A program made the translations under genes and the position numbers. The notes under the pieces are model-generated. The model ran no database searches. It was not told the origin of the DNA and saw only the letters and a program-made list of their open reading frames with translations. Of a DNA stretch of 35,766 nucleotides, positions 22,865-31,005 are shown in pieces (within the stretch, counting starts at the first letter, position 1; every line of letters starts with the position of its first letter). Origin of the DNA: JABCPE02 sp963530295 (lineage in GTDB: Bacteria > Bacteroidota > Bacteroidia > Flavobacteriales > Weeksellaceae); assembly GCA_963530295.1 (NCBI GenBank), contig CAUSCF010000020.1, forward strand, positions 1 to 35,766, given 5' to 3'.

Positions 22865-25810
22865 ATGTTTTACAATCATCAAGAGATAGAAAAGAAATGG
22901 CAGAAGTTCTGGGAAGAAAACCAAACTTTCAAAAGCCAGCAGCCGTCAGAAAGCAGCAAACCGAAATATTATGTTTTAGATATGTTCCCTTATCCATCGG
23001 GGGCGGGGCTTCATGTGGGGCATCCGCTGGGGTATATTGCGAGTGATATTTATGCCAGATTCAAAAGACACCAAGGGTACAATGTCCTTCATCCTGTGGG
23101 CTATGACAGCTTTGGGCTTCCTGCTGAACAATACGCGATTCAGACAGGGCAGCACCCTGCTGTTACCACTGAGGAAAATATCAATAGATACGAACAGCAG
23201 CTTAAAAAAATAGGCTTTTCCTTTGATTGGAGCAGGGAGATTAGAACCTCTGACCCAGCTTATTACAGATGGACGCAGTGGATATTCATAGAGCTGTTTC
23301 ACTCTTGGTATAATAAGGCTGCGGACAGAGCAGAGAATATTTCTACTCTTGTGGCTCATTTAGAAAAATTTGGGACAGAAAACCTTGATGCCGTTCAGTC
23401 TGAGGAACTAAATTTCACTGCGGAGGAATGGCTAAACGCTTCTGAGGCGGATAAACAAGATATTTTATTGAACTACAGAATGGCTTACCGAGCAGAGACT
23501 ATTGTAAACTGGTGTCCTGCACTCGGAACGGTTCTTGCCAATGATGAGGTAAAAGATGGTAAGTCTGAGCGTGGCGGATACCCTGTTTATCAAAAGAAAA
23601 TGATGCAGTGGTCTATGCGTATTACAGCTTATTCGGACAGACTTTTGAGAGGGCTGGACGGGCTGGACTGGTCAGAAGCAGTGAAAGAAAGCCAAAGAAA
23701 CTGGATAGGAAAATCTGAGGGCGCTTTGGTGAAATTCGGTATTAAAGGTTCTGATGATTTCATAGAGGTTTTCACTACTCGCCCTGATACTATTTTTGGG
23801 GTGTCTTTCGTGACGCTTGCTCCAGAACACGAATTGGTTTCAAAAATCACTACGCCAGAGCAGAAAGAAGCAGTGGAAGCCTATATAGAAGCCACTTCCA
23901 AACGCTCCGAAAGAGACAGAATGGCGGATGTGAAGACCATTTCAGGGGTGTTCACAGGGGCTTATGCGGAGCATCCTATTACTAAAGAACCAGTCTCTAT
24001 TTGGCTGGGTGATTATGTTCTTGCGGGATACGGAACAGGCGCTGTGATGGCGGTTCCTGCGGGGGATGAGAGAGACTTTGCCTTTGCGAAACATTTTGAT
24101 ATTGAGATAAAAAACATATTTGACCAAGATATCTCCGAGAAGGCTTTTACCGAGAAAGAAGGTATGGTTTATCAAAATTCGGAGTTTCTAAATGGTTGCA
24201 GTAGTTATCATGAAGCAGTGAAATCGGTTGTGGAATATTTGGAAAATCATAAAGTAGGAAAATCCAAGATAAACTACCGCCAGAGGGATGCTATTTTCTC
24301 ACGCCAAAGATATTGGGGAGAGCCGGTTCCTATTTATTATGAAAACGAAATGCCATACACTCTGCCCGTTTCTGCGCTTCCGCTTGAGTTGCCAGAAGTA
24401 GAAAAATACCTGCCGACCAAAGATGGAGACCCGCCGCTTGGGAATGCTAAAAATTTCGCTTGGGATAAGGTTAATCAAAAGGTGGTATCTACGGAACTTA
24501 TTGACAATCAAAATGTTTTCCCGCTTGAATTGTCCACTATGCCGGGCTGGGCGGGAAGCTCTTGGTATTTCTTAAGATACATGAACCCAAATAACGAAGC
24601 CGAGTTTTGCGATAAAAATACATCGGACTATTGGGGGCAGGTAGATTTGTATATCGGTGGAAGTGAGCATGCTACGGGGCATCTGCTTTATTCTCGTTTT
24701 TGGACTATGTTCCTGAAAGACAGAGGATTTATCAGCCACGAAGAGCCTTTCCAAAAAATGATAAATCAGGGGATGATTTTGGGGGTGAGTGCTTATGTAT
24801 ATAGACTTATAAATATTGATAAGATATTAAAAGACATTAACAAAAAACCAAAAGGTCCATATATAATATCACCTATTGAAGCAAGGCACATAGTATCATT
24901 ACCTATTGAGCAACAAATAGAAAAAGTATCAGAACTAATAAGAGATATAGATTCTAATGTAGAAAGAGTAGAGAGAGGCGAATTTCAAAGAATTCCTATA
25001 GATATTTCTCTATTAAAAGGAACTTCGGACGAGCTAGATTTGGATAAGTTTAAGGCTTGGCGACCAGAGTTTAAGGATGCTGAATTTATCTTGGAAGACG
25101 GAAAATACATCACAGAAAGAGAGGTGGAAAAAATGTCTAAATCCAAATATAATGTAGTAAATCCTGATGATATTTGCGAGGAGTATGGAGCTGACTGTCT
25201 AAGGCTTTATGAAATGTTCCTTGGGCCGCTAGAGCAGTCTAAACCATGGAATACACAGGGCTTGAGCGGGGTTTATGGTTTCCTTAAGAAGTTCTATAAT
25301 CTTTATTTTGATGGGGATACTTTTTCGGTTTCAGAGGAAGAGCCTACGAAAGAAGAGCTTAAAATCCTGCATACATTGATTAAAAAGGTGATTTACGATA
25401 TTGAGAATTTTTCGTTTAATACTTCCGTGTCGCAGTTTATGATAGCTGTGAATGAATTACAAAAACTAAAATGTAATAAAAAAGCTATCTTAGAGCCGCT
25501 CGCAGTTCTGATTTCGCCTTACGCGCCGCATGTTTGTGAGGAGCTTTGGAGTCTTCTTGGTAATGCAGAAAGTATAGATTTTGCGCCTTTCCCTGTTCTG
25601 AATGAGGCGTATTTGGTGGAAGATGAAATAGAATATCCAGTGAGTTTTAATGGGAAGATGAGGTTCAAACTTTCTCTTTCTGCTGAACTTTCTAAAGAGG
25701 AAATCGAGGAAATAGTAATGAAAAACGAGAAAGTAATCCAGCAGTTGGACGGAGCTAAACCAAAGAAAATCATAGTGGTACCGAAGAAAATCATAAATAT
25801 AGTATCCTAA
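22865..25810 (+). CDS. leuS: leucyl-tRNA synthetase
   Basis: Class I synthetase charging tRNA-Leu. I start at the ATG 22865 (MFYNHQEIEKKWQKFW); the upstream open frame to 22802 covers the terminator and promoter. 981 residues. HIGH motif as HVGH at 50-53, editing (CP1) domain with the TTRPDT and GTGAVMAVPAGDERD motifs, KMSKS at 756-760, C-terminal anticodon and tail domains complete. Odd: between ILGVSAYVYR and DELDLDKFK (about residues 648-719, DNA 24806-25020) there is a stretch longer and much more AT-rich than expected, with no likeness I know to usual flavobacterial LeuRS. It sits in the leucine-specific domain just before KMSKS. The frame is intact. Confidence 0.96.
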   Translation: MFYNHQEIEKKWQKFWEENQTFKSQQPSESSKPKYYVLDMFPYPSGAGLHVGHPLGYIASDIYARFKRHQGYNVLHPVGYDSFGLPAEQYAIQTGQHPAVTTEENINRYEQQLKKIGFSFDWSREIRTSDPAYYRWTQWIFIELFHSWYNKAADRAENISTLVAHLEKFGTENLDAVQSEELNFTAEEWLNASEADKQDILLNYRMAYRAETIVNWCPALGTVLANDEVKDGKSERGGYPVYQKKMMQWSMRITAYSDRLLRGLDGLDWSEAVKESQRNWIGKSEGALVKFGIKGSDDFIEVFTTRPDTIFGVSFVTLAPEHELVSKITTPEQKEAVEAYIEATSKRSERDRMADVKTISGVFTGAYAEHPITKEPVSIWLGDYVLAGYGTGAVMAVPAGDERDFAFAKHFDIEIKNIFDQDISEKAFTEKEGMVYQNSEFLNGCSSYHEAVKSVVEYLENHKVGKSKINYRQRDAIFSRQRYWGEPVPIYYENEMPYTLPVSALPLELPEVEKYLPTKDGDPPLGNAKNFAWDKVNQKVVSTELIDNQNVFPLELSTMPGWAGSSWYFLRYMNPNNEAEFCDKNTSDYWGQVDLYIGGSEHATGHLLYSRFWTMFLKDRGFISHEEPFQKMINQGMILGVSAYVYRLINIDKILKDINKKPKGPYIISPIEARHIVSLPIEQQIEKVSELIRDIDSNVERVERGEFQRIPIDISLLKGTSDELDLDKFKAWRPEFKDAEFILEDGKYITEREVEKMSKSKYNVVNPDDICEEYGADCLRLYEMFLGPLEQSKPWNTQGLSGVYGFLKKFYNLYFDGDTFSVSEEEPTKEELKILHTLIKKVIYDIENFSFNTSVSQFMIAVNELQKLKCNKKAILEPLAVLISPYAPHVCEELWSLLGNAESIDFAPFPVLNEAYLVEDEIEYPVSFNGKMRFKLSLSAELSKEEIEEIVMKNEKVIQQLDGAKPKKIIVVPKKIINIVS

Positions 25811-25896
25811 TTTGATAAAGATTTTAAAATTTGGTAAACTTTTTGATTATTCTATAAATATAGGAGCTTATTTTAATAAAAAAACATATTTATTTC

Positions 25897-25929
25897 TTGA
25901 AATTTTCAATTTTTGATGAAATAAATTTG
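25897..25929 (+). promoter_or_regulatory. promoter of the exbB-exbD-exbD-tonB operon
   Basis: TTG at 25897-25899, a 22-base spacer, TAAATTTG at 25922-25929. The leader to the ATG at 25993 is about 55 bases and includes an A run of eleven. Confidence 0.65.
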
Positions 25930-25992
25930 TGTAGAAAAAAAAAAAGTAGTTATTTTACGCAATCAAAAAATAATTTATAATTTAGTTTAGAT

Positions 25993-26856
25993 ATGGAAAT
26001 GAATGTTTCAACTCAAGAGCAACAAGTAGTTGCAAGAAAAACAGGAGGTCTTAACCCATTTTTAGTATTACCACTTTTATTAGTAGTCGGTATTTGTATT
26101 TATCTATTTGTTTTTGGTAATCCAGGTAACTTTAAAAATGAAGGACTTTCTGGAATGTCTGTCGCTTTTAGTGATATAGCAGCTAAGGACTTGGTGCCTG
26201 GGCGTGTCATTGGAATGGTTTATTTGGGAGGGTTTATTGTACCTGTTCTTATTACATTTGCTGTTACAGTATTGGTATTTTCTTTAGAGCGTTTCTTCGT
26301 TTTGAATAAAGCAGAAGGAGCAGGAAATCTTGAAGGTTTCGTTTTGAAAATCAGACAATTGTTGAAAGAAAATAGAATTTCTGAAGCACAAGAGGAATGT
26401 GATAAGCAGAGAGGTTCAGTAGGAAATGTTGTTAAGGAAGCTTTGACTACTTATAAGGCTCTTAGCAAAGATACTACAATGAACAGAGAACAAAAAATGG
26501 CTGCTCTTAACAAATCTATCGAAGAGGCTACAACTCTAGAAATGCCTATGATGGAAAAGAACATGTCTATCCTTTCTACATTAGGGACAGTAGCGACATT
26601 GGTAGCGTTATTAGGTACCGTAATGGGGATGATTGGTGCGTTCTATGCATTAGGTTCAGGAGGAGGAACTCCAGATGCTGCGGCTCTATCTATCGGTATC
26701 TCTGAAGCCTTGATTAACACGGCATTAGGAATTGGTACATCTGCTATTGCTATCATATTTTATAACTTCTTTACATCTAAGATAGATGGTATGACATTTA
26801 AAATCGATGAGATTGCAATGTCTATTCAGCAGTCTTTCGCTGAAAATCATAAATAA
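25993..26856 (+). CDS. exbB: MotA/TolQ/ExbB proton channel family protein
   Basis: Inner-membrane proton channel subunit that with ExbD powers TonB. 287 residues. Hydrophobic segments at about 22-43, 76-98, 190-222 and 232-258. The C-terminal half has the family core: TLGTVATLVALLGTVMGMIGAF near 197-218 in two pieces and GISEALINTALGIGTSAIAII near 236-256. The extra N-terminal segment is usual for Bacteroidota ExbB. First gene of the operon; the next gene follows after 70 bases. Start could also be ATG 25999. Confidence 0.94.
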   Translation: MEMNVSTQEQQVVARKTGGLNPFLVLPLLLVVGICIYLFVFGNPGNFKNEGLSGMSVAFSDIAAKDLVPGRVIGMVYLGGFIVPVLITFAVTVLVFSLERFFVLNKAEGAGNLEGFVLKIRQLLKENRISEAQEECDKQRGSVGNVVKEALTTYKALSKDTTMNREQKMAALNKSIEEATTLEMPMMEKNMSILSTLGTVATLVALLGTVMGMIGAFYALGSGGGTPDAAALSIGISEALINTALGIGTSAIAIIFYNFFTSKIDGMTFKIDEIAMSIQQSFAENHK

Positions 26857-26926
26857 GATTTAGTGAAAATTCATCTTGATTTTCATCTAAATTTAGTAAG
26901 AAGTTTAATTAAAATATAAATAGATA

Positions 26927-27517
26927 ATGGCAAGAATCAAACCAAAAAGACACGGAGTAGTTACTGATATGACTGCCATGTGTGATGTTGCATTCCTGCT
27001 TCTTACCTTCTTTATCTTGACAACGGAGTTTAAACAACCCGATGTTGAAGACATTGTAACCCCTTCTTCTATATCAAAATCTAAACTTACAGAAGGAGAT
27101 AATACAATGACTATTAGTGTAACAAAAGACGGAAGATATTATTTTTCACCAACTAATAATCCATCTCAAAGAGTAGAATTGTTAGAAACAATGGGTGAAA
27201 AATATAATATAACATTCACAGAGCAAGAAAAGACAGCATTCCAAAACACTCAGTTTGTAGGGGTTCCAGTTGCACAGTTGAAGGCTTTTCTTCAATTACC
27301 AGAGGATCAGAGAAAAAAATACAAAGGTTCTATACCAATGGATAGTGCAAATACACAACTAGTAGAGTGGGTACAGAATAATGCAAAGATTAATAGAGAA
27401 GCTAAACTTGCTGTAAAAGGTGATGGAAGCGCATCTTATGATAAGTTTAAAGTCCTATTTGAAGGACTGAGAGATATAGAGTTTTATAAATTTGTGTTGG
27501 TGACAACAGAAGAATAA
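26927..27517 (+). CDS. exbD: ExbD/TolR family protein, first copy
   Basis: One-pass inner-membrane protein, proton-pathway partner of ExbB. 196 residues, longer than the usual 130-160. The transmembrane helix holds the critical Asp in MCDVAFLLLTFF (about 18-29). A periplasmic domain follows with an inserted helical region near 90-140 (EQEKTAFQNTQFVGV, LPEDQRKKYKG), typical of the larger Bacteroidota ExbD. 16 bases before the second exbD; the two likely pair as a heterodimer. Confidence 0.92.
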   Translation: MARIKPKRHGVVTDMTAMCDVAFLLLTFFILTTEFKQPDVEDIVTPSSISKSKLTEGDNTMTISVTKDGRYYFSPTNNPSQRVELLETMGEKYNITFTEQEKTAFQNTQFVGVPVAQLKAFLQLPEDQRKKYKGSIPMDSANTQLVEWVQNNAKINREAKLAVKGDGSASYDKFKVLFEGLRDIEFYKFVLVTTEE

Positions 27518-27533
27518 ACATAAAAGAATAAAA

Positions 27534-28070
27534 ATGGCAGAAGTACAAGTACAAGACAAAGGTGGTAAAGGAGGAAAAGTACGCTCCAAAAAGCAGTCTA
27601 CTAGAGTAGATATGACACCGATGGTGGATTTGGGATTCCTATTGATTACATTCTTTATGTTTACCACTACTTTCACCAAACCAAACATTATGGATTTGGG
27701 GCTTCCTGCAAAGCCAAAACCAGGGCAAGAGGTGCCAACTCCAGAGATTGATTTGACAAATTCTATTACATTTGTTATTGCAAAGGATAATAAGTTGTTT
27801 TATCATCAGAAAGATGCAGCAGGTCTTAATGTGGAAACATTAGTAGAGACTACCTATGATCGTGAAGGAGTAGAAAAGGTAATAGCTCAAGCAAAAAGCA
27901 GAGCGAAGAAACCAGATTTCTTTACAGTGATTATCAAACCGATGGAAGATGCAAGTTTTAGAAATTTTGTTGATATCCTTGATGAGATGGAAATTACTGG
28001 TAGTAAGAGATTTGCTATAGGAGAGATTAAGCCTTTTGAAAAGGCTGTCTATGAACAAAAAGTGAAATAA
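27534..28070 (+). CDS. exbD: ExbD/TolR family protein, second copy
   Basis: 178 residues, transmembrane helix MVDLGFLLITFFMFTT (about 30-45) with the conserved Asp and a basic N-terminus (KGGKGGKVRSKKQS). Periplasmic domain ends in EMEITGSKRFAIGEIKP. Differs from the first copy in sequence and in lacking the long insertion. 15 bases before tonB. Confidence 0.92.
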   Translation: MAEVQVQDKGGKGGKVRSKKQSTRVDMTPMVDLGFLLITFFMFTTTFTKPNIMDLGLPAKPKPGQEVPTPEIDLTNSITFVIAKDNKLFYHQKDAAGLNVETLVETTYDREGVEKVIAQAKSRAKKPDFFTVIIKPMEDASFRNFVDILDEMEITGSKRFAIGEIKPFEKAVYEQKVK

Positions 28071-28085
28071 TTAAAAACCAACAGT

Positions 28086-28982
28086 ATGGTAGACAAAGAA
28101 TTAGAATACACAGATTTTGAGGAACTTGTATTTGAAGATAGAAATAAAGAATATGGTGCCTATGACCTGAGAAAAAGTTATAAATGGTTTTTAACTAAAG
28201 CTTTCTTTTTGGGGACAGTAATTTTTGTTGCGGCTATTATTTTACCACTTGTTTATGTTGTAGCTACAGAAGGGGAAAAAGTAAAAGAAACTCAGGTGGA
28301 TATTGATCTGCTCCAGCACACTGAGGCTCCAGAAGAAAAAATAGAAGAGGATAAACCAAAAGAAGATGAGGAAATCCATGAATCAAAACCCGATGAACAA
28401 AGTATTCAAGATTTAGCTCAAAAGGTGGATGATATTCCTCAGCAACAGACAATTCAGGATTTAGTTCCAGAGCCTAAAGCAGAACCTAAAAATGAAACCC
28501 CTCCTCCTACAAATGATGAGAAGAAAGATGTGGCTACAGGAGTCAAGACTCAAGAAGGAACTAAAGATACAGGCTACCAAGGAGACCAAAGAAGAGATGG
28601 AGTGGAAGGTGGACAAGGTAACCAATCTAAGAGAGATGATAGTAAAGTGGTAGAAAATAAGGTAGACACTAATATCGTCCATACTTCAGTAGATGTAGAA
28701 GCTGACTATGGTAATGGAGGATTGAACGGGTTTAGAGCAAAAGTTATGGAGAACTTTGATAACGAAGCAGTAGAGGGAGAAGGTGTTCTTACTACAACAG
28801 TTAAGTTCGTTGTAGAAACCAATGGTACCGTTTCCCAAGTAAAAGCTACAGGTTCTAATGCGGACTTTAACAGAGAAGCAGAAAGAGTAGTAAGGTCCAT
28901 AAAAGGATGGAAACCAGCTAAAAAAGGAGGAGTTAATGTAAGATCTTATTACAGCCTTCCATTGAAGATGAAGTTTGAATAA
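28086..28982 (+). CDS. tonB: energy transducer TonB
   Basis: Couples ExbBD to outer-membrane receptors. 298 residues: the Bacteroidota N-terminal box FEDRNKEYGAYDLR at 16-29, one transmembrane helix about 38-60, a long Glu/Lys/Pro-rich periplasmic spanner (about 65-200), and a TonB C-terminal domain from about 215 (TVKFVVETNGTVSQVKATG, EAERVVRSIKGWKPAKKGGV, ending SYYSLPLKMKFE). Last of the four-gene operon; a terminator follows at 29001. Confidence 0.93.
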   Translation: MVDKELEYTDFEELVFEDRNKEYGAYDLRKSYKWFLTKAFFLGTVIFVAAIILPLVYVVATEGEKVKETQVDIDLLQHTEAPEEKIEEDKPKEDEEIHESKPDEQSIQDLAQKVDDIPQQQTIQDLVPEPKAEPKNETPPPTNDEKKDVATGVKTQEGTKDTGYQGDQRRDGVEGGQGNQSKRDDSKVVENKVDTNIVHTSVDVEADYGNGGLNGFRAKVMENFDNEAVEGEGVLTTTVKFVVETNGTVSQVKATGSNADFNREAERVVRSIKGWKPAKKGGVNVRSYYSLPLKMKFE

Positions 28983-29000
28983 CTTTTTTAACTTAATAAT

Positions 29001-29035
29001 AAAAAAGAGGAGTAATTTTGCTTCTCTTTTTTTAT
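29001..29035 (+). terminator. terminator of the tonB operon
   Basis: AAAAAAGAGGAG (29001-29012) pairs with CTTCTCTTTTTT (29021-29032) with one G-U pair; T tract follows. Its downstream end carries the next promoter-like box (29036-29043). Confidence 0.75.
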
Positions 29036-29043
29036 TATATTTG
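29036..29043 (+). promoter_or_regulatory. putative -7 box before the small membrane gene
   Basis: TATATTTG at 29036-29043 is only 5 bases ahead of the ATG at 29049, so a transcript from it would be nearly leaderless. Read-through from the tonB operon is the alternative. Confidence 0.4.
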
Positions 29044-29048
29044 TCACT

Positions 29049-29249
29049 ATGTTTTATAATTTGTTATCATTCATTGTAGGGGTTTTATATATCATTGTGG
29101 GTATTTTTGTGATTATTACAAAATCATTTGGTGTGAAATTAGAGCCGATGCCTGCAAATGTGCTGGGTTTTTTACTCTGTATTTATGGTGTATTTAGGTT
29201 AGTTAGAGCGTTTATTCGTTTAAGAAAAGAAAGAAGAGATGAGGAATAA
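29049..29249 (+). CDS. small two-helix membrane protein
   Basis: 66 residues with two hydrophobic segments (about 5-24 and 38-56) joined by a short loop KSFGVKLEPMPA, ending in a basic tail RLRKERRDEE. Unassigned; similar tiny membrane proteins are seen next to TonB operons in Flavobacteriia as far as I recall. Its end overlaps the next gene by 11 bases, so translation is coupled with the PstS-like lipoprotein. Confidence 0.7.
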   Translation: MFYNLLSFIVGVLYIIVGIFVIITKSFGVKLEPMPANVLGFLLCIYGVFRLVRAFIRLRKERRDEE

Positions 29250-30120
29250 TTTAGTTTTATATATTTTATTGGCATTTTTGGTTTTTTCATGTAAAGGAAA
29301 AGAGCAAGAAAAAACGGCTAATGTTCATACCAGTGGCGAAATCACCCTTCAATATGATGATTCTTTTACTAATATAGCAGAAGCATTGTCTCATCGGTAT
29401 ATGAATGCTTACCCTAACACAAAAATAAACTTAAAAGTCAGCAAAGAAGACCAAGCATTGGAAGATTTGCTCAATCATAAGGTGGATGTTATCATCATGT
29501 CTCGTGAGCTTACAGAGCAGGAACGAAAATACTGGGATGTGAAGACAAAGCTTCCATGGCAGCCCTCTTATTTTGCGGCGGATGCAGTGTGTTTTGTGGT
29601 GAATAAAAACTCCGAAAAACAGCATGTTTCTTTGGAGGAAATAAAGGAAATGCTGAAATCTGGAGACAAAAAATTGATTTTTGATGGTGCAAATACAAGT
29701 AATCTGAACGCGGTGCTTCAAAAATTAAATTTAGATATCAAAGATGTGAAATATTCCCGATTAGAAGGGAATGAGAACATTATAGAAAGTTTAGAGAAAT
29801 TTTCTAATCATATCGGTGTAATCAGCTATAACACGATTAGCCGCCCATATGGAGAGAGAGCCACTAAATTGAGAGAAAACATTAAAATTCTTCCAATAAA
29901 AGTAGGAGATTCTCTACTTCTGCCAAATAAAGAAAACCTAAAAACTCAGAAATATCCATTGACCAAACTTCTGTATTTCCTGACAGACGAAGGGACTTTT
30001 GGTCTGGCGAATGGGCTGATAAGATATTCATGCACTCATATTGGGCAAAAAATAGTTGATAAAGAGGGACTTCAGCCGTATAATCTTTATCCAAGAACCA
30101 TAAATATAATTAACAATTAG
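29239..30120 (+). CDS. PstS-like substrate-binding lipoprotein
   Basis: 293 residues with a lipobox VFSC (Cys 18) and a periplasmic-binding-protein fold of the phosphate-binding (PstS/PBP-like) type: SGEITLQYDDSFTNIAEAL near 32-50, VDVIIMSRELTEQE near 82-95, AVCFVVNKNS near 117-126, HIGVISYNTISRP near 196-208, then a hinge and GLANGLIRYSCTHIGQKIVDKEGL near the end. No pstC, pstA or pstB follow, so it is not a normal phosphate ABC importer. It may feed or sense for the TonB system upstream. The ligand is uncertain. Confidence 0.82.
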   Translation: MRNNLVLYILLAFLVFSCKGKEQEKTANVHTSGEITLQYDDSFTNIAEALSHRYMNAYPNTKINLKVSKEDQALEDLLNHKVDVIIMSRELTEQERKYWDVKTKLPWQPSYFAADAVCFVVNKNSEKQHVSLEEIKEMLKSGDKKLIFDGANTSNLNAVLQKLNLDIKDVKYSRLEGNENIIESLEKFSNHIGVISYNTISRPYGERATKLRENIKILPIKVGDSLLLPNKENLKTQKYPLTKLLYFLTDEGTFGLANGLIRYSCTHIGQKIVDKEGLQPYNLYPRTINIINN

Positions 30121-30125
30121 AACAA

Positions 30126-30845
30126 ATGAAATTAGATATTTTAGCGATAGGTGCTCATCCTGATGATGTAGAATTTGGATGTGGCGGAACACTTTTGAAA
30201 TTAGTTTCCGAAGGGAAAAGTGTAGGAATTATAGACCTTACACAGGGAGAAATGGGAACTCGTGGTACCATAGAAACAAGGTATGAAGAGGCGGCCAATG
30301 CAGCAAAATTACTAGGTCTGAAAGCCAGAGAAAACTTAAAGATGAAAGACGGTTTTTTGGTTAATTCCGAAGAATATCAGTTGCGAATAGTGCAAATGAT
30401 TAGAAAATACTGCCCAGAGATTGTTTTTTGTAACGCTTGGGAAGACCGTCATCCAGACCACGCTAAAGGCTCTAAACTCGTTTCTGATGCGTGTTTTCTT
30501 GCTGGACTTAGAAAGTTAGAAACAGAATATAACGGCGAAAAACAGGAAGCGTGGAGACCAAAGCATGTTTTTCATTATATCCAATGGAAACACATTACGC
30601 CTGACTTTGTAGTGGATATTTCTGATTTTATGGAGAAGAAAATGGAAGTTTGTAAAGCTTACAAAACACAGTTGTTTGATGCAAATTCCAAAGACCCGAT
30701 AACACATACTGCAACTAAGGATTTCATGGAAAGCATTACATACAGGGCTCAGGATTTAGGAAGATTGAGTGGAGTGGACTATGCAGAGGGCTTTGTGAGT
30801 GAGCGATTGCTGGCGTTTAAAAATTTTGATGGAATTATTTGGTAG
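30126..30845 (+). CDS. bshB1: bacillithiol biosynthesis deacetylase BshB1
   Basis: Zinc deacetylase of the PIG-L/BshB family, removing the acetyl group from GlcNAc-malate on the way to bacillithiol. 239 residues. Zinc motif AHPDDVE at 10-16 (HPDD 11-14), conserved GTRGT near 44-48, and DRHPDHAKG near 112-120 carrying the third ligand His. Five bases after the PstS-like gene, hence probably in the same transcript. The tRNA-His promoter starts inside its last codons. Confidence 0.95.
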   Translation: MKLDILAIGAHPDDVEFGCGGTLLKLVSEGKSVGIIDLTQGEMGTRGTIETRYEEAANAAKLLGLKARENLKMKDGFLVNSEEYQLRIVQMIRKYCPEIVFCNAWEDRHPDHAKGSKLVSDACFLAGLRKLETEYNGEKQEAWRPKHVFHYIQWKHITPDFVVDISDFMEKKMEVCKAYKTQLFDANSKDPITHTATKDFMESITYRAQDLGRLSGVDYAEGFVSERLLAFKNFDGIIW

Positions 30846-30868
30846 TAAAGAAAAAATTATTATCTTTG
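30838..30868 (+). promoter_or_regulatory. promoter of tRNA-His
   Basis: TTTG (30838-30841), spacer of 19, TATCTTTG (30861-30868). This is the best consensus promoter in the window. The -33 box overlaps the end of bshB1. Confidence 0.8.
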
Positions 30869-30882
30869 CACCGCTTTATTAT

Positions 30883-30957
30883 GGTGGCTGTAGCTCAGTT
30901 GGTTAGAGCGTCAGATTGTGGTCCTGAAGGTCGCCGGTTCGATCCCGGTCAGCCACC
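30883..30957 (+). tRNA. tRNA-His (anticodon GTG)
   Basis: Cloverleaf: acceptor GTGGCTG (30884-30890) with CAGCCAC (30950-30956), extra G at position -1 (30883) opposite C73 (30957) as required for tRNA-His, D stem GCTC/GAGC, anticodon loop TTGTGGT with GTG at 30918-30920, T arm GCCGG TTCGATC CCGGT. CCA is not encoded. The anticodon stem closes with an A-C mismatch (31-39). Confidence 0.95.
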
Positions 30958-30964
30958 CACAAAA

Positions 30965-30995
30965 AAACACATTCTAAAAGGAATGTGTTTTTTTT
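30965..30995. terminator. terminator after tRNA-His (also serves the minus-strand gene)
   Basis: AAACACATTC (30965-30974) and GAATGTGTTT (30981-30990), perfect, with A and T runs outside. Confidence 0.85.
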
Positions 30996-31005
30996 ATTTA
31001 TATTA

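Noticed and set aside
24806..25020. Considered that the LeuRS insert might be an intein or a group II/mobile intron.
   Set aside because: No Cys/Ser at the start, no His-Asn end and no splice blocks are seen; at about 72 residues it is too short, and the frame reads through.
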